Assembly: GCA_018649725.1 (NCBI GenBank)
Contig: JABIHH010000063.1
Coordinates: 124,001 to 188,000, forward strand
Length of the DNA stretch: 64,000 nt
From: Rhodospirillaceae bacterium
GTDB taxonomy: Bacteria; Pseudomonadota; Alphaproteobacteria; Rhodospirillales; UBA2165
Direction of reading: 5' to 3'
Positions within the stretch are counted from its first letter, which is position 1. The number at the start of each line of letters is the position of its first letter. Positions 8,604 to 20,405 of this stretch are shown here, in pieces. The notes under the pieces are model-generated. The model made no database searches and was not told the origin of the DNA. It was given only the letters and a program-made list of their open reading frames with translations. Both the position numbers and the translations under genes were made by a program.

Positions 8604-9293
8604 CTATTCAGCCGCCGCCTGTTCATCCAAAATCTGCGCTGCCAAGGTTTCCCTATTATGCAGGCCAGCATCAAATACTTCACCAAAATCTTCCGGCACA
8701 GATTTAATCACCGCTTCATTTGCCATCAATGCCGCTGACCAGGCTTTGATCTTAGGAAATCCATCCAATACGCCCGTCGGATTAATGCCTTCAACAATGT
8801 TAAAGCGCATCAAAAATGGTGCATAAGCCGCATCGACCAAGCAAAGCTGATCGCCATTGAAATACGGTCCGTCATTTTCTCGGCGGCTCAAGGAATCTTC
8901 GATCTTCTGCAAGGTCGCAGGTAAGGCTTCGAGGCCCGCAGCGTGGTCTTCTTTGGTTTTGGCGTAGCTCACGTTACCAAGCGCTCCCGACCAGCCGGTC
9001 GTAAAATCCGTCCATGCCCGGTTACGCGCCCGCTTTATCGGATCGGTTGGGGCCAAGCGCGGCTCAACCACTTCATCCAAATATTCCGCAATGGCGTTTG
9101 ATTCAAACAGCACATCGTCATCCACCTTCAAAACCGGTACTTTGCCGTGCGGTGAGATCTCCAAGAACCAATCAGGTTTGGTGTCTTTGGTAATATAAGC
9201 AACTTCAAAATCGACATTTTTCGCACGCATAACAATCACGGCGCGCTGAACCCATGGTCAAGTTTTGAAGCTGACTAAATGATATTTTGTCAT
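8604..9293 (-). CDS. Glutathione S-transferase, candidate selenoprotein (in-frame TGA at codon 12)
   Basis: Read from ATG 9293, which has AAGGGGA 7 bases upstream, the frame gives MTKYHLVSFKT, then TGA (9260-9258), then PWVQRAVIVMRAKNVDFEV and a complete GST: a thioredoxin-like N-terminal domain with GKVPVLKVDD and ESNAIAEYLDE (glutathione binding), then an all-helical C-terminal domain. Total length is 229 residues if TGA is read as selenocysteine. In this family the position before PWVQRA or PYVQRA is the catalytic Cys, and TGC to TGA is exactly the Cys/Sec change. A conventional caller would start at GTG 9239 and lose beta-strand 1 and the active site. A hairpin directly after TGA could be a bacterial SECIS element. 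The selA/B/C/D genes are not in the window, so decoding is unproven. The alternative is a nonsense mutation. Confidence 0.78.
9223..9260 (-). promoter_or_regulatory. Candidate bacterial SECIS hairpin in the GST gene
   Basis: Immediately after the in-frame TGA (9260-9258) the mRNA can form a 6-bp stem between GCGCGC (9246-9241) and GCGUGC (9228-9223). The upper part can add G-U, U-A, G-U and A-U pairs below a UUG triloop, with a single C bulge. The stem starts 11 bases after TGA and the apical loop lies about 17-23 bases after it, inside the 16-37 base window usual for bacterial SECIS elements. In the open form of the loop, G is its second base. Folding was done by eye. Confidence 0.5.
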
Positions 9294-9425
9294 TATTTAT
9301 TCCCCTTGTTTAGGGCCCGGATGGTGCCATATGCACCCCCTCTATTCAAATGAAGTTTTCGAAATAGTGGTAAAAAATGCATAACACCTTGGAATCCCGA
9401 TAAGAATCAGGTTAAAACTACCTTT

Positions 9426-11573
9426 ATGAAGCAAGTTATCCAAAGTGCGCGCTCGGGCGAGCTCAAAGTTAAAGACGTTCCGGCACCGCAAGCCGCAAAA
9501 GGCGAGATTCTCGTCCATACCCAAGCCTCGCTTATTTCTGCCGGCACGGAACGTATGGTTGTCGAATTTGCCAAGAAAAACCTGGCGGGCAAAGCCAAAG
9601 AACGCCCGGATCTGGTTAAAAAAGTCCTGAGCAAAGCCAAAACTGATGGCATCAAGGCGACCATCAAAGCCGTCATGTCGAGGCTCGATAATCCGATCCC
9701 GCTCGGCTATTCGGCAGCGGGTATTGTTGTTTCGGTCGGCAGCGGACTTGAAGGCCAATTTCGGGTTGGCGAACGGGTCGCGATTGCCGGTGCGGGGATT
9801 GCCAATCACGCCGAAATTAATGCTGTGCCGGAGAATCTTGCCACCCCGATCCCGGAAGGCGTCAGCGATGAAGAGGCCGCCTTCGGCACCATGGGCGCCA
9901 TTGCCCTTCATGCAGTGCGCAATCTCGATGCCAAACTCGGCGAAGTGGTGGCAGTTTTGGGCGCCGGTCTGGTCGGCCAAATGGCGGCGCAGTTTTTAAG
10001 CCTCTCAGGCGTCCGCGCCATCGTGCTCGATTACGACCAAGCTCGGCTTGATCTGGCAGAACGTCTCGGCGCTGAAAAAAGTTTCAACCTTGCTGATGAC
10101 AACATAGAGAATAATATCCTGGCTCTTACCGGCGGCATTGGCTGTGACGGCATTTTGATCGCGGCCGCCACTGATTCCAGCGAGCCATTTCAAACCGCCG
10201 CTGCCATTGGCCGTGACCGCGCCCGGGTTTGTATGGTGGGCCTCAGCGGTACTGAATTTCCTTATGCCGAATTTATGAAAAAAGAAATGTCGATTATTGT
10301 GTCCCGCTCATACGGACCGGGTCGCTATGATGAAGATTATGAAGGCCGGGGGCTGAAATATCCCATCGGCTTTGTGCGTTGGACCGAAACCGAAAACCTC
10401 GGCGAAGTAATGCGCCTGATGGCACCTGAGACAAAACACAAGCTGGACGTTAAATCACTCATCACCCATCACTTTGATATTGGCCAAGCAGAAGACGCCT
10501 TTGAGATGGTGCTTGAGAAATCCGAGCCGCATATGGGGGTGATGTTAACCTATCCGGAAACCATCACAGAAAACCCAAAGCAATTTCCAGCGTCTAGTGT
10601 GACCCCTGGGGGTTGCGTCTTGGGCGTGATCGGGGCCGGTAATTTTGCCCGTGCGGTTCTGTTGCCGGAACTGAAAAAAATGTCCGGCGTGGCGCTTCAT
10701 ACCATCGCCACCAAACGGGGTGCCTCTTCCGACCATGCGCAAGACACTTTTGGCTTTGCTCATGCCGCCACCGATGAAGCGGCCGTGCTGGATAATCCTG
10801 ATATCAATGCCGTCTTGATCGCAACCCGTCACGACAGCCATGCCGAGCTTACGGCCAGGGCCTTAAAAGCCGAAAAATCGGTCTTGGTTGAAAAACCGCT
10901 GGGCCTAAGCAGAGATGAAATCGCCGCTGTTCAGGATGCGAGAGAAACCTCGAGCGGTTTTTTCCAAATCGGCTTCAATCGCCGTTTTGCGCCTTTGGCT
11001 CAGCAAGCTTCTGCTGCGCTCAGCAAAATTGAAGGCCCGCGCTTTATGGTGTTCCGCGTCAATGCCGGCACCATCCCAGGTGACAGCTGGATACAAAATA
11101 TGGAAGAAGGTGGGGGCCGCATCATTGGTGAGATGTGCCACTTTGTCGATCTCGCCAGAAGTTTTGCCGGCGGCCGAATAATTTCCGTCCAGGCCGATGC
11201 GGCGCAAAATACCACGGGCAGTGCAGATGATATCACCGCCTTATTACGTTTTGAAAATGGCAGTCTTGCCACCATCGCCTATACGAGCTTAGGCGACGCG
11301 GCTTTTCCGAAAGAGCGTTTTGAGATTTTTGCCGGCGGTAGCGTCATCAATCTCGACAACTTCAGAAATCTCAGCATAACAAGCAACGGCTCAACCAAGA
11401 ACCACAGCGGCAGTGGACAAGATAAGGGCTTCGAGAAATCGCTCGCGGCCTTTGTAGGGGCGGTTACATCTGGCGGCCCGGCGCCGATAAATGAAAATGA
11501 CTTAGTTGAAAGTAGCCTGGCAACCTTGGCCGTCCTGGACTCGTTACGATCCGGCAGCAGGATAGATTTATGA
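9426..11573 (+). CDS. Two-domain oxidoreductase: zinc-type alcohol dehydrogenase fused to Gfo/Idh/MocA dehydrogenase
   Basis: 715 residues. Residues 1 to about 365 form a medium-chain (threonine/sorbitol dehydrogenase-like) domain with a GroES-like start (EILVHTQASLISAGTER) and the nucleotide motif VLGAGLVGQ near 178. From about residue 398 a Gfo/Idh/MocA domain begins with GVIGAGNFAR and contains VEKPLGLS near 488 with the usual catalytic Lys. The zinc-ligand Cys of the first domain is not evident. Such fusions occur in polysaccharide and lipopolysaccharide gene clusters and probably modify a nucleotide-sugar or glycan precursor. It overlaps hldE by 4 bases (ATGA), implying a joint transcript and a job in heptose or LPS core synthesis. 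Confidence 0.82.
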   Translation: MKQVIQSARSGELKVKDVPAPQAAKGEILVHTQASLISAGTERMVVEFAKKNLAGKAKERPDLVKKVLSKAKTDGIKATIKAVMSRLDNPIPLGYSAAGIVVSVGSGLEGQFRVGERVAIAGAGIANHAEINAVPENLATPIPEGVSDEEAAFGTMGAIALHAVRNLDAKLGEVVAVLGAGLVGQMAAQFLSLSGVRAIVLDYDQARLDLAERLGAEKSFNLADDNIENNILALTGGIGCDGILIAAATDSSEPFQTAAAIGRDRARVCMVGLSGTEFPYAEFMKKEMSIIVSRSYGPGRYDEDYEGRGLKYPIGFVRWTETENLGEVMRLMAPETKHKLDVKSLITHHFDIGQAEDAFEMVLEKSEPHMGVMLTYPETITENPKQFPASSVTPGGCVLGVIGAGNFARAVLLPELKKMSGVALHTIATKRGASSDHAQDTFGFAHAATDEAAVLDNPDINAVLIATRHDSHAELTARALKAEKSVLVEKPLGLSRDEIAAVQDARETSSGFFQIGFNRRFAPLAQQASAALSKIEGPRFMVFRVNAGTIPGDSWIQNMEEGGGRIIGEMCHFVDLARSFAGGRIISVQADAAQNTTGSADDITALLRFENGSLATIAYTSLGDAAFPKERFEIFAGGSVINLDNFRNLSITSNGSTKNHSGSGQDKGFEKSLAAFVGAVTSGGPAPINENDLVESSLATLAVLDSLRSGSRIDL

Positions 11574-13030
11574 TCGAACGCATTAATTTAACAGCAAGCG
11601 TCGAAGCGCTCGCCACCGCCAAAGTTCTCTGCATCGGAGACGTCATGCTCGACCGCTTTGTTTACGGCGACGTTGATCGGATTTCTCCTGAAGCGCCCAT
11701 CCCGGTCTTTAGCATTAACTCCGACAACCTCATGCTGGGCGGTGCTGGCAATGTTGCAAGGAACCTTTCCGGCCTTGGTGCAACAACGCATTTCATCGCC
11801 GTGGTCGGCAATGACGGTGCCGGCAAAGACATCACCAAGTTAATCGGTAAAATTTCTGACACCGAGCCCAATCTCATCACCGACCGGACACGCCGAACCT
11901 CGATTAAGACCCGCTATATTGCCAGCGGCCAACAAATGATGCGGGCGGATGATGAAACCGTCGGCGCGATTGAGGGCCATACCAAAGAGCGCGTCATCAC
12001 ACTGGCCAAATCAGCTTTGAAAGATTGCTCAGCCATGGTGTTGGCGGATTATGCCAAGGGTGTGTTAACGCCGGAGATTATCGAGGAACTGATCGGGCTT
12101 GCCCACGCCGCTAAAGTACCGGTCGTCATTGACCCGCAGGGCCTTGATTACAGCCGCTATGACGGCGCTGATCTCATCACGCCAAACCGCAAAGAGCTTT
12201 CAGATGCAACAGCGCTGCCGGCTAATAGCGATGATGAAATTATTGCCGCCGCCCGCCAGCTCATCTCGGATCACAATATAAAATCCGTGCTCGCCACCCG
12301 CTCCGGCGATGGCATGAGCCTGATTGATGCCAAAGAGTTTAATAATTTCAAAGCTGAGGCACGCGAGGTATTTGATGTCTCGGGCGCTGGCGATACGGTC
12401 GCCGCCACCATCGCAGCCTGCCTTGCAGCCGGCGTTGATCTCAGCGAAGCCGTGCAGCTGGCAAACATCACCGCCGGTATTGTCGTTGCCAAAGTGGGTA
12501 CTGCGGTCGCTTATTCAAGCGACATCATCGAAGCCCTCCATCGCCAGGAATTTTCCACCGGTGAAGCTAAAGTTTTGTCGCTGAACTCAGCCCTGGACCG
12601 AACAGATATGTGGCGCTCGAAAGATCAAAAGATCGGCTTTACCAGCGGCTGTTTTGATCTGCTGCATCCAGGCCATATTTCGACCATCGCCAAAGCCAAA
12701 GCGGCGTGTGACAAACTGATCATCGGCCTCAACAGTGATGGCTCGGTCAAACGCCTCAAAGGCGAAGACCGACCGATACAATCAGAAGCCGCCCGTGCGC
12801 AAGTACTGGCTTCTCTCGAACTCGTCGACGCGGTGGTGATTTTCTCAGAAGACACGCCCGGCGAAACGCTCGAAGCCCTCAAACCCGAAGTTTTTATTAA
12901 GGGCGCTGATTATACCATCGACGACATCCCCGAGGCCAAAGTCGTCCAGGCCTATGGCGGTGAGATTGTGCTGGCTGAGCTTGAAGAAGGTCACTCGACG
13001 ACCGCAACCATTGAGAAGATGGGTAAGTAA
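11570..13030 (+). CDS. hldE: Bifunctional heptose 7-phosphate kinase/heptose 1-phosphate adenylyltransferase HldE
   Basis: 486 residues, full length for the fused form. The N-terminal ribokinase-like domain (GDVMLDRFVYGDVDRISPEAP, then DVSGAGDTVAA near 270) phosphorylates D-glycero-beta-D-manno-heptose 7-phosphate. The C-terminal nucleotidyltransferase domain (SGCFDLLHPGHIS near 360-371, with the HxGH motif) makes ADP-heptose for the LPS inner core. The start codon overlaps the stop of the two-domain dehydrogenase. A palindromic repeat element lies just downstream. Confidence 0.95.
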   Translation: MIERINLTASVEALATAKVLCIGDVMLDRFVYGDVDRISPEAPIPVFSINSDNLMLGGAGNVARNLSGLGATTHFIAVVGNDGAGKDITKLIGKISDTEPNLITDRTRRTSIKTRYIASGQQMMRADDETVGAIEGHTKERVITLAKSALKDCSAMVLADYAKGVLTPEIIEELIGLAHAAKVPVVIDPQGLDYSRYDGADLITPNRKELSDATALPANSDDEIIAAARQLISDHNIKSVLATRSGDGMSLIDAKEFNNFKAEAREVFDVSGAGDTVAATIAACLAAGVDLSEAVQLANITAGIVVAKVGTAVAYSSDIIEALHRQEFSTGEAKVLSLNSALDRTDMWRSKDQKIGFTSGCFDLLHPGHISTIAKAKAACDKLIIGLNSDGSVKRLKGEDRPIQSEAARAQVLASLELVDAVVIFSEDTPGETLEALKPEVFIKGADYTIDDIPEAKVVQAYGGEIVLAELEEGHSTTATIEKMGK

Positions 13031-13054
13031 TTTATTTTTTCTCTGAATTGGCAT

Positions 13055-13081
13055 TGTCCGTTTCAACCCCAGTAGCGGACA
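13055..13081. repeat. TGTCCG...CGGACA palindromic element, copy 1
   Basis: TGTCCG at 13055-13060 and CGGACA at 13076-13081 flank a 15-base centre beginning TTTC. It lies 24 bases after hldE and is closely similar to the element at 51435-51460. It could act as a factor-dependent terminator or be a dispersed repeat. Confidence 0.55.
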
Positions 13082-13194
13082 TGATCCGCGGGAATTAGTT
13101 CTTTGCAATTATGGCGGTTTTTCATAAAATTTGATTGGTCGTTGAGTGAATTTTCCAGCCAATTTGTCTTAATATTTAATGGGGTGAAAAACTA

Positions 13195-14010
13195 ATGTTG
13201 GAATTGTATTACTTGAAAGAAGCAGATTCGGTTTGTTCAAATCGAGCGGTAATTACGTTGGCTGAGAAAGGCATTGAAGATTGGACACCGCGTTATATCA
13301 AGCTTCTTAATGAAGATCATTTTGAAACTGACTATCTTAAAATAAACCCCAAAGCAGTGGTCCCCACTTTGGTACATGACGGGATGCCCATTCGGGAATC
13401 TTCAATAATCTGTGATTACATTGATGAACTAAAATCTGATCCTCCTCTCAAGCCGGAAAGTTTGATCGACCGCGCTTACTTGCGGGAATGGATTAAGGAG
13501 TCGGACGAAGTAGGATTTCCAGGAGTTGCCGCTTTGAATTTTGTAACGCGGTTTCGCTCTGTCATTCCCGTCGAGACGTTGGAACGTCGGTGGAAAAAAC
13601 AGCCTGATCTCGAGAAAACCTTGCGACAACAATCCGTCATTAGAAACGGCATGGACTCCGAGTGGGTGCTGAGGGGAATAGTCGGATGGGACCGAATTTT
13701 CAAAAAAATGGAAGATACTCTTTCGGATGGGCGCCCGTGGATTATGGGAGATAACTTAACACTGGTTGAGACTTGCTACGCCCCACTTGTCAAAGTCTTG
13801 GACATGATCAAGTGGCTCGATATTTGGTTTGATGATCGTCCGAATGTGGCTCGATGGTGGGATAATCTTGGTCACCGTCCCAGCGTCTTGGGGTTAGATG
13901 AGTATGAAGGCCACACCGCAGACCTCAATTCAGACCATGCCAAAGCGGGTTTGCCCCTAGCTGATGAGGCCAGGGATCGATTGCAAAAATATAATGAATC
14001 ACGAATTTAA
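13195..14010 (+). CDS. Glutathione S-transferase family protein (second copy type)
   Basis: 271 residues from ATG 13195, with GGGGTG 8 bases upstream. The N-terminal domain reads MLELYYLKEADSVCSNRAV, in the thioredoxin-fold GST pattern, with KAVVPTLVHDG and RESSIICDYIDE as the glutathione-binding segments. The candidate catalytic residue is C14 or S15. The C-terminal domain is helical (GDNLTLVETCYAPL). The length and pattern resemble the LigF/beta-etherase-like group, but the substrate is unknown. Base composition looks more AT-rich than in hldE, and palindromic elements flank the gene, hinting at acquisition. Confidence 0.82.
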   Translation: MLELYYLKEADSVCSNRAVITLAEKGIEDWTPRYIKLLNEDHFETDYLKINPKAVVPTLVHDGMPIRESSIICDYIDELKSDPPLKPESLIDRAYLREWIKESDEVGFPGVAALNFVTRFRSVIPVETLERRWKKQPDLEKTLRQQSVIRNGMDSEWVLRGIVGWDRIFKKMEDTLSDGRPWIMGDNLTLVETCYAPLVKVLDMIKWLDIWFDDRPNVARWWDNLGHRPSVLGLDEYEGHTADLNSDHAKAGLPLADEARDRLQKYNESRI

Positions 14011-14102
14011 TTTCGCCATTTAAAAACTAAGATCTAACGAAATTTTCCGTTAAGTTTTTCAAGCTTTTGGCTATTAGCAGACTCTTTAAGGCGTTAATTT
14101 TG

Positions 14103-14132
14103 ACGTCCGCTTTTTAAATATAAAGCGGACGT
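14103..14132. repeat. Palindromic element, copy 2 (11-bp perfect arms)
   Basis: ACGTCCGCTTT at 14103-14113 and AAAGCGGACGT at 14122-14132 form a perfect inverted repeat with an 8-base AT-only centre. It sits between the convergent second GST and PBP genes and lacks a clear T-run on either strand. It is related to copies at 13055 and 51435. Confidence 0.55.
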
Positions 14133-14168
14133 TCGGGATATAGAATTCTCCAGATTAATTAATCCGCT

Positions 14169-16076
14169 TTAATCTGAAGAAAAAAGCCCACCGAATATTT
14201 TATCAAAAAAGGATTTTTCTTTTTTAGCCGGCTTAGGCTTTGCAACACTGCGTTTTTTCTTTGTCGCGCCATCGCCATGGGCATCGCTCATTATTTTTTG
14301 CCAGATAATAGCCGGCAGGCCGCCACCGGTTATCTTTTTCATCGGCGCGTCATTATCATTGCCGACCCAAACACCGGTGACAAAGTTTTTTGTGTAGCCG
14401 ATAAACCAGGCGTCGCGAAAACCTTGGCTGGTACCGGTTTTACCTTGGGCCGGCCGGCGCAATCGCGCTTTTTTTCCAGTGCCCGTACGGATTACTTCTT
14501 GGAGCATATTATCCATCGACCGCACATGACGCGGCTCAACAACCTGCCCGGCACCGCCGCCTTGGCGGCGATATAACACCCGGCCCTCCGCATCTTTAAT
14601 CTCTTCAACACCAAAAGGCCAAATACCCTGGCCACCATTGGCCAATACAGCGTAAGCGCCGGTCATCTCAAGCAAGTTAATTTCAGACGTGCCAAGCGCC
14701 AAACTGGGCGAGCTTGTCAACTTGGCGGTAATCCCCAACCGCCGGGCTGTCTTGATCACATTACCCTGTCCGACATGTTCGGCGACTTTGACTGCGATGG
14801 TATTGATCGACCGTGCCAAGGCTGTTTTGAGCGACATCTCACCGTGAAATTTGCCATCATAGTTTTTGGGAGACCAGCCTTTGATGGTCAGGGGCGAATC
14901 CCGAAACTTTGTGCTCGGCGCCAGACCCGCTTCTAGCGCAGCCAAATAAACGATTGGCTTAAACGCGGAACCTGGCTGGCGCCTGGCCTGAGTGGTCCGA
15001 TTGAACTGGCTTTTACGGTAATTCCGCCCGCCAACCATCGCCAAGACGGCGCCGCCCGGTGACATCACAACAGCGGCGCCCTGATGAACATTATATTTCT
15101 TGGCATTGGCCGCCAGATAGCGCTCGATATGTTTTTCCGCCTGGGCTTGTAAGCGCGCATCCATTGTCGTCTTAACCGTGACATCCCCAGTGCGGGGACC
15201 GACAAAACCCCGCACCTGCTCAGAAATCCAGCCGACAAAATAGCGCCCGACTTTTTGAGCACGCTGGTTTTGCGCATAATAAAGTTTGGAACTTGCCGCC
15301 TGGCGCGCTTGTGTTTTAGTAAGGTAGCCCGCCGCCACCATGTTCGACAAGACGACCTTGCCCCGGGCCACCGCGGCTTTGGTATTATTGCGCGGGTTAA
15401 GCCGGGACGGCGCTTTCAAAAGCCCGGCAATAATCGCTGACTGAAATATTGAAAGTTTACGCGCCGGCACACCGAAATATTTCCGGGCCGCGCCATCAAC
15501 ACCATAAGTCCCTGAGCCCAGATAAACCCGGTTGAGATAGATCGTCAGGATCTGGTCTTTGGTAAATTTTTGCTCCAGCCAAAAGGCCAATATCAATTCC
15601 TGATATTTGCGCTTGAAAGTACGCTCCGGCGTCAGAAATAAATTCTTAGCCGCCTGCTGCGAGATCGTACTGCCACCCTGCACCACCCGACCAGCTTTGA
15701 TATTTCGCACCATAGCTCGGGTAATGCCAATAATGTCGATGCCGGAATGGCTGTAAAAGCGACGATCTTCCGTCGCGATCACGGCTTCAGGTAAATATTT
15801 TGGCAAATCCTTCACATGAACAGCGGAGCCTTGTAAATCGCCAAGATCCGCCATTTTCGAGCCATCCCGCGCCAGCAAAGTCACCGCTGGACGGCGCGCC
15901 ACTTCCAGGGCTTTGTCGGTCGAGGGGAGATCATAGGCATAGAAAGCCGTGATGATACCGATGATCACCACCGCCCAAATGCCGAGGGTGAACGTCCATT
16001 TTAATAAAAAGCGGAGCACGCGGCCTCCCGCCTTTGGACTGCCGGCAGAAGCTTTATCTTTTTTTGTTTCGACCAT
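14169..16076 (-). CDS. Class A penicillin-binding protein (PBP1 family)
   Basis: 635 residues. A single N-terminal membrane helix (about residues 27-48) anchors the protein, with the enzymatic part in the periplasm. The GT51 glycosyltransferase domain shows ATEDRRFYSHSGID, GGSTISQQAAKN and IYLNRVYLGSGTYG. The transpeptidase domain shows SxxK in PGSAFKPIVYLAALE, SxN in ARSINT, and KTGTSQGF. It polymerises and cross-links peptidoglycan. It is shorter than E. coli PBP1a because the linker insertions are absent. A Lys-rich C-terminal tail ends the protein. The gene is transcribed alone. Confidence 0.92.
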   Translation of the reverse strand: MVETKKDKASAGSPKAGGRVLRFLLKWTFTLGIWAVVIIGIITAFYAYDLPSTDKALEVARRPAVTLLARDGSKMADLGDLQGSAVHVKDLPKYLPEAVIATEDRRFYSHSGIDIIGITRAMVRNIKAGRVVQGGSTISQQAAKNLFLTPERTFKRKYQELILAFWLEQKFTKDQILTIYLNRVYLGSGTYGVDGAARKYFGVPARKLSIFQSAIIAGLLKAPSRLNPRNNTKAAVARGKVVLSNMVAAGYLTKTQARQAASSKLYYAQNQRAQKVGRYFVGWISEQVRGFVGPRTGDVTVKTTMDARLQAQAEKHIERYLAANAKKYNVHQGAAVVMSPGGAVLAMVGGRNYRKSQFNRTTQARRQPGSAFKPIVYLAALEAGLAPSTKFRDSPLTIKGWSPKNYDGKFHGEMSLKTALARSINTIAVKVAEHVGQGNVIKTARRLGITAKLTSSPSLALGTSEINLLEMTGAYAVLANGGQGIWPFGVEEIKDAEGRVLYRRQGGGAGQVVEPRHVRSMDNMLQEVIRTGTGKKARLRRPAQGKTGTSQGFRDAWFIGYTKNFVTGVWVGNDNDAPMKKITGGGLPAIIWQKIMSDAHGDGATKKKRSVAKPKPAKKEKSFFDKIFGGLFSSD

Positions 16077-16133
16077 CAGGCAAATATCGCAAACCAGAGT
16101 TAGAAAACGATTAAAGCAACTGGTCCATAGAAA

Positions 16134-16532
16134 TTAAGGTAGCGTACAGCCCAAAATTTCATGCAACACAGCAGGGTCAATCCGGCAACCTTTTAAATTT
16201 GTGCGCCAGGTCTCCGCATTGGTCATATCGGCATCTTTTAAATTGGCCCGCCTCAGATCAACTTCGGTCAGATCCGTCCGCCGCAGTATCGCGCTCTGCA
16301 AATTGACATCAAACATATTGCTTTGTGACAAATTAGCGTCGCTGAGATCAGCACCAGCGAGGTTTGAGCCGGTTAGGCTAACGCCCCGCAAGTCAGCATT
16401 GCGAAGATTGGCGCCGCGCAGATCAATGTTGCTCAAATCACCATCAATGAGAACCGCCCGCTTACCGTTCGCCGGATTTTCCAGCCAATCCTCATGTTCC
16501 GACAGGACATCCTGCATTGTCCGTTCTGCCAT
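16134..16532 (-). CDS. Pentapeptide-repeat protein
   Basis: 132 residues from ATG 16532, with GGAGGAAG just upstream. From about residue 30 to 115 the sequence repeats the A(D/N)LXX pentapeptide (for example DLRGANLRNADLRGVSL), about 17 repeats that should fold as a right-handed quadrilateral beta-helix. Function is unknown. The position beside gyrB is noteworthy because some pentapeptide proteins (Qnr, MfpA) mimic DNA and protect gyrase, but the present protein is shorter and nothing else supports that role. Confidence 0.85.
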   Translation of the reverse strand: MAERTMQDVLSEHEDWLENPANGKRAVLIDGDLSNIDLRGANLRNADLRGVSLTGSNLAGADLSDANLSQSNMFDVNLQSAILRRTDLTEVDLRRANLKDADMTNAETWRTNLKGCRIDPAVLHEILGCTLP

Positions 16533-16637
16533 GTCTTCCTCCAATATTTATTTCCCATGTTAGGCCGGGAAGGTTGCTACTTCTAAAATTGGCTTTGAAC
16601 AGCCCGTTTTCAACCAATTTATTGCTATTTGAAGGAC

Positions 16638-20266
<3,629 letters not shown>

Positions 20267-20405
20267 GGCCGTAGGCTCACGTCTGGTAAGACTTTCCGGC
20301 AGGTATGCTGCAGCTCTATTAGACGAAATCTCATTCACGTCAATTTGCCAAAGATTAAGTTAATTATACTCTCCCAATCGACCGCGACGTTAAACTCTCG
20401 CAACC

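Noticed and set aside
8604-9239. GST starting at GTG 9239 as the complete gene
   Set aside because: It lacks the first beta-strand and the active site, and has no ribosome-binding site, whereas the upstream in-frame segment has both a perfect site and the conserved PWVQRA sequence.
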